Assembly (NCBI GenBank): GCA_002816705.1
Contig: MUCK01000021.1
Location: forward strand, 1-64,000
From: SAR202 cluster bacterium Casp-Chloro-G4
GTDB taxonomy: Bacteria; Chloroflexota; Dehalococcoidia; Lucifugimonadales; JADFKI01
Reading direction: 5' to 3'
Length of the DNA stretch: 64,000 nt
The notes under the pieces are model-generated. The model was given only the letters and a program-made list of their open reading frames with translations. It was not told the DNA's origin and made no database searches. The stretch's first letter is position 1. Each line of letters opens with the position of its first letter. Of this stretch, positions 63,684-64,000 are shown one piece after another. The translations under genes and the position numbers were made by a program.

Positions 63684-64000
63684 TCAGACTCCGAAAACCC
63701 TGACGCCTACCTGCATAAGCCGCAAGGCCTCCTCCACTGCCGTAGCCAGCAGTTCGGCCGCCCCCTCCGACGCCTCGTCCAACGTCATAGGCGATGTGAC
63801 GATGGATGTCACCGCGTCTATGGCGTGCTCGTGCACGTCGCGGAACCCGCCCCCCAACGAACCGGCAATTGCAATGACAGGTATGCCCAGTTTGCTGGCT
63901 CGACCCGCTACACCAACGGGAGACTTGTTGTAGATGGTGGAGTGGTCGATGGCCCCCTCCCCGGTGATAACAAGATCGCTACCTGGCAAGTAATCATCCA
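63684..64000 (-). CDS. Glycerate kinase, GlxK family (C-terminal part, runs off the window)
   Basis: The frame stays open to the right edge, so only the last 105 residues are seen. DLVITGEGAIDHSTIYNKSP and the tail EEALRLMQVG are typical of GlxK/GarK glycerate 2- or 3-kinases. Convergent with lutC, ends 7 nt from it. Consistent with three-carbon acid metabolism next to lactate use. Confidence 0.85.
   Translation of the reverse strand, partial: DDYLPGSDLVITGEGAIDHSTIYNKSPVGVAGRASKLGIPVIAIAGSLGGGFRDVHEHAIDAVTSIVTSPMTLDEASEGAAELLATAVEEALRLMQVGVRVFGV

Noticed and set aside
1-64000. CRISPR arrays, insertion sequences, prophage, origin of replication
   Set aside because: No regularly spaced direct repeats, transposase, integrase, phage structural gene, dnaA or DnaA-box cluster was seen.

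Overview
The window is dense, moderately GC-rich bacterial chromosome: about 60 protein genes on both strands, short intergenic spaces, many overlapping (ATGA-type) gene junctions, and no rRNA, CRISPR array, insertion sequence or phage block. The gene mix (several MFS carriers, a GMC oxidoreductase, hydantoinase, HpaI-type aldolase, two PPOX/F420-type flavin-fold proteins, LutABC, GldA/F/G-like ABC export, lipoproteins with Pro/Thr linkers, and a selenocysteine system) fits a free-living heterotroph. My best guess is Chloroflexota (Dehalococcoidia/SAR202-like). That is an inference from gene content only; no rRNA or ribosomal protein is present to test it.

Layout. 1-3.9 kb: hybrid histidine kinase with three GAF domains, and a gamma carbonic anhydrase. 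3.9-9.2 kb (minus): argS, a lamin-tail lipoprotein, selD and a hydantoinase. 9.5-19.5 kb: metallo-beta-lactamase fold, PPOX, YdjM-like, MFS, TPR lipoprotein, GMC oxidoreductase, Nudix, HpaI aldolase, CCA-adding enzyme, and a response regulator with a degenerate GGDEF. 19.6-25.2 kb: fumC, two tandem alpha/beta hydrolases, threonine aldolase, MFS. 25.2-26.8 kb: a sparse segment with two small membrane proteins, a gene remnant and a DUF6602/nuclease-like gene. 26.8-31 kb (minus): rarA, TauE-like permease, Smr protein, selA. 31.1-36.6 kb (plus): coaE, a MoxR/CbbQ-type ATPase, Nudix and a 1093-aa VWA protein, closed by a strong terminator. 36.9-44.4 kb: PLD-family protein, MaoC, cinA, and a four-gene Gld-like ABC operon. 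44.6-48.7 kb: speD, agmatinase, cysteine desulfurase, lipoprotein, thioredoxin and tRNA-Sec. 49-59.3 kb: SDR, WD40 lipoprotein, YdjM-like, epimerase, MFS, secreted nuclease-like protein, gamma-glutamyltransferase, PPOX. 59.4-64 kb: methyltransferase, lutABC, and the end of a glycerate kinase.

The most notable result is selenium biology spread over three loci. selA and a tRNA-Sec gene with anticodon TCA are present. selD is itself a selenoprotein gene: its reading frame continues upstream through an in-frame UGA at 7614-7616, placed exactly at the catalytic Cys/Sec position, to an ATG at 7670 with a good ribosome binding site. A conventional ORF call truncates the enzyme and removes its active site. 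SelB is not in the window. Other items worth a look are a CbbQ/CbbO- or NorQ/NorD-like ATPase-VWA pair with no recognisable client, the DUF6602 gene in a sparse segment, a GldAFG plus DUF4340 operon, a YdjM-like gene that seems to start at CTG, and a kinase whose PAS domain runs upstream of any usable start codon.
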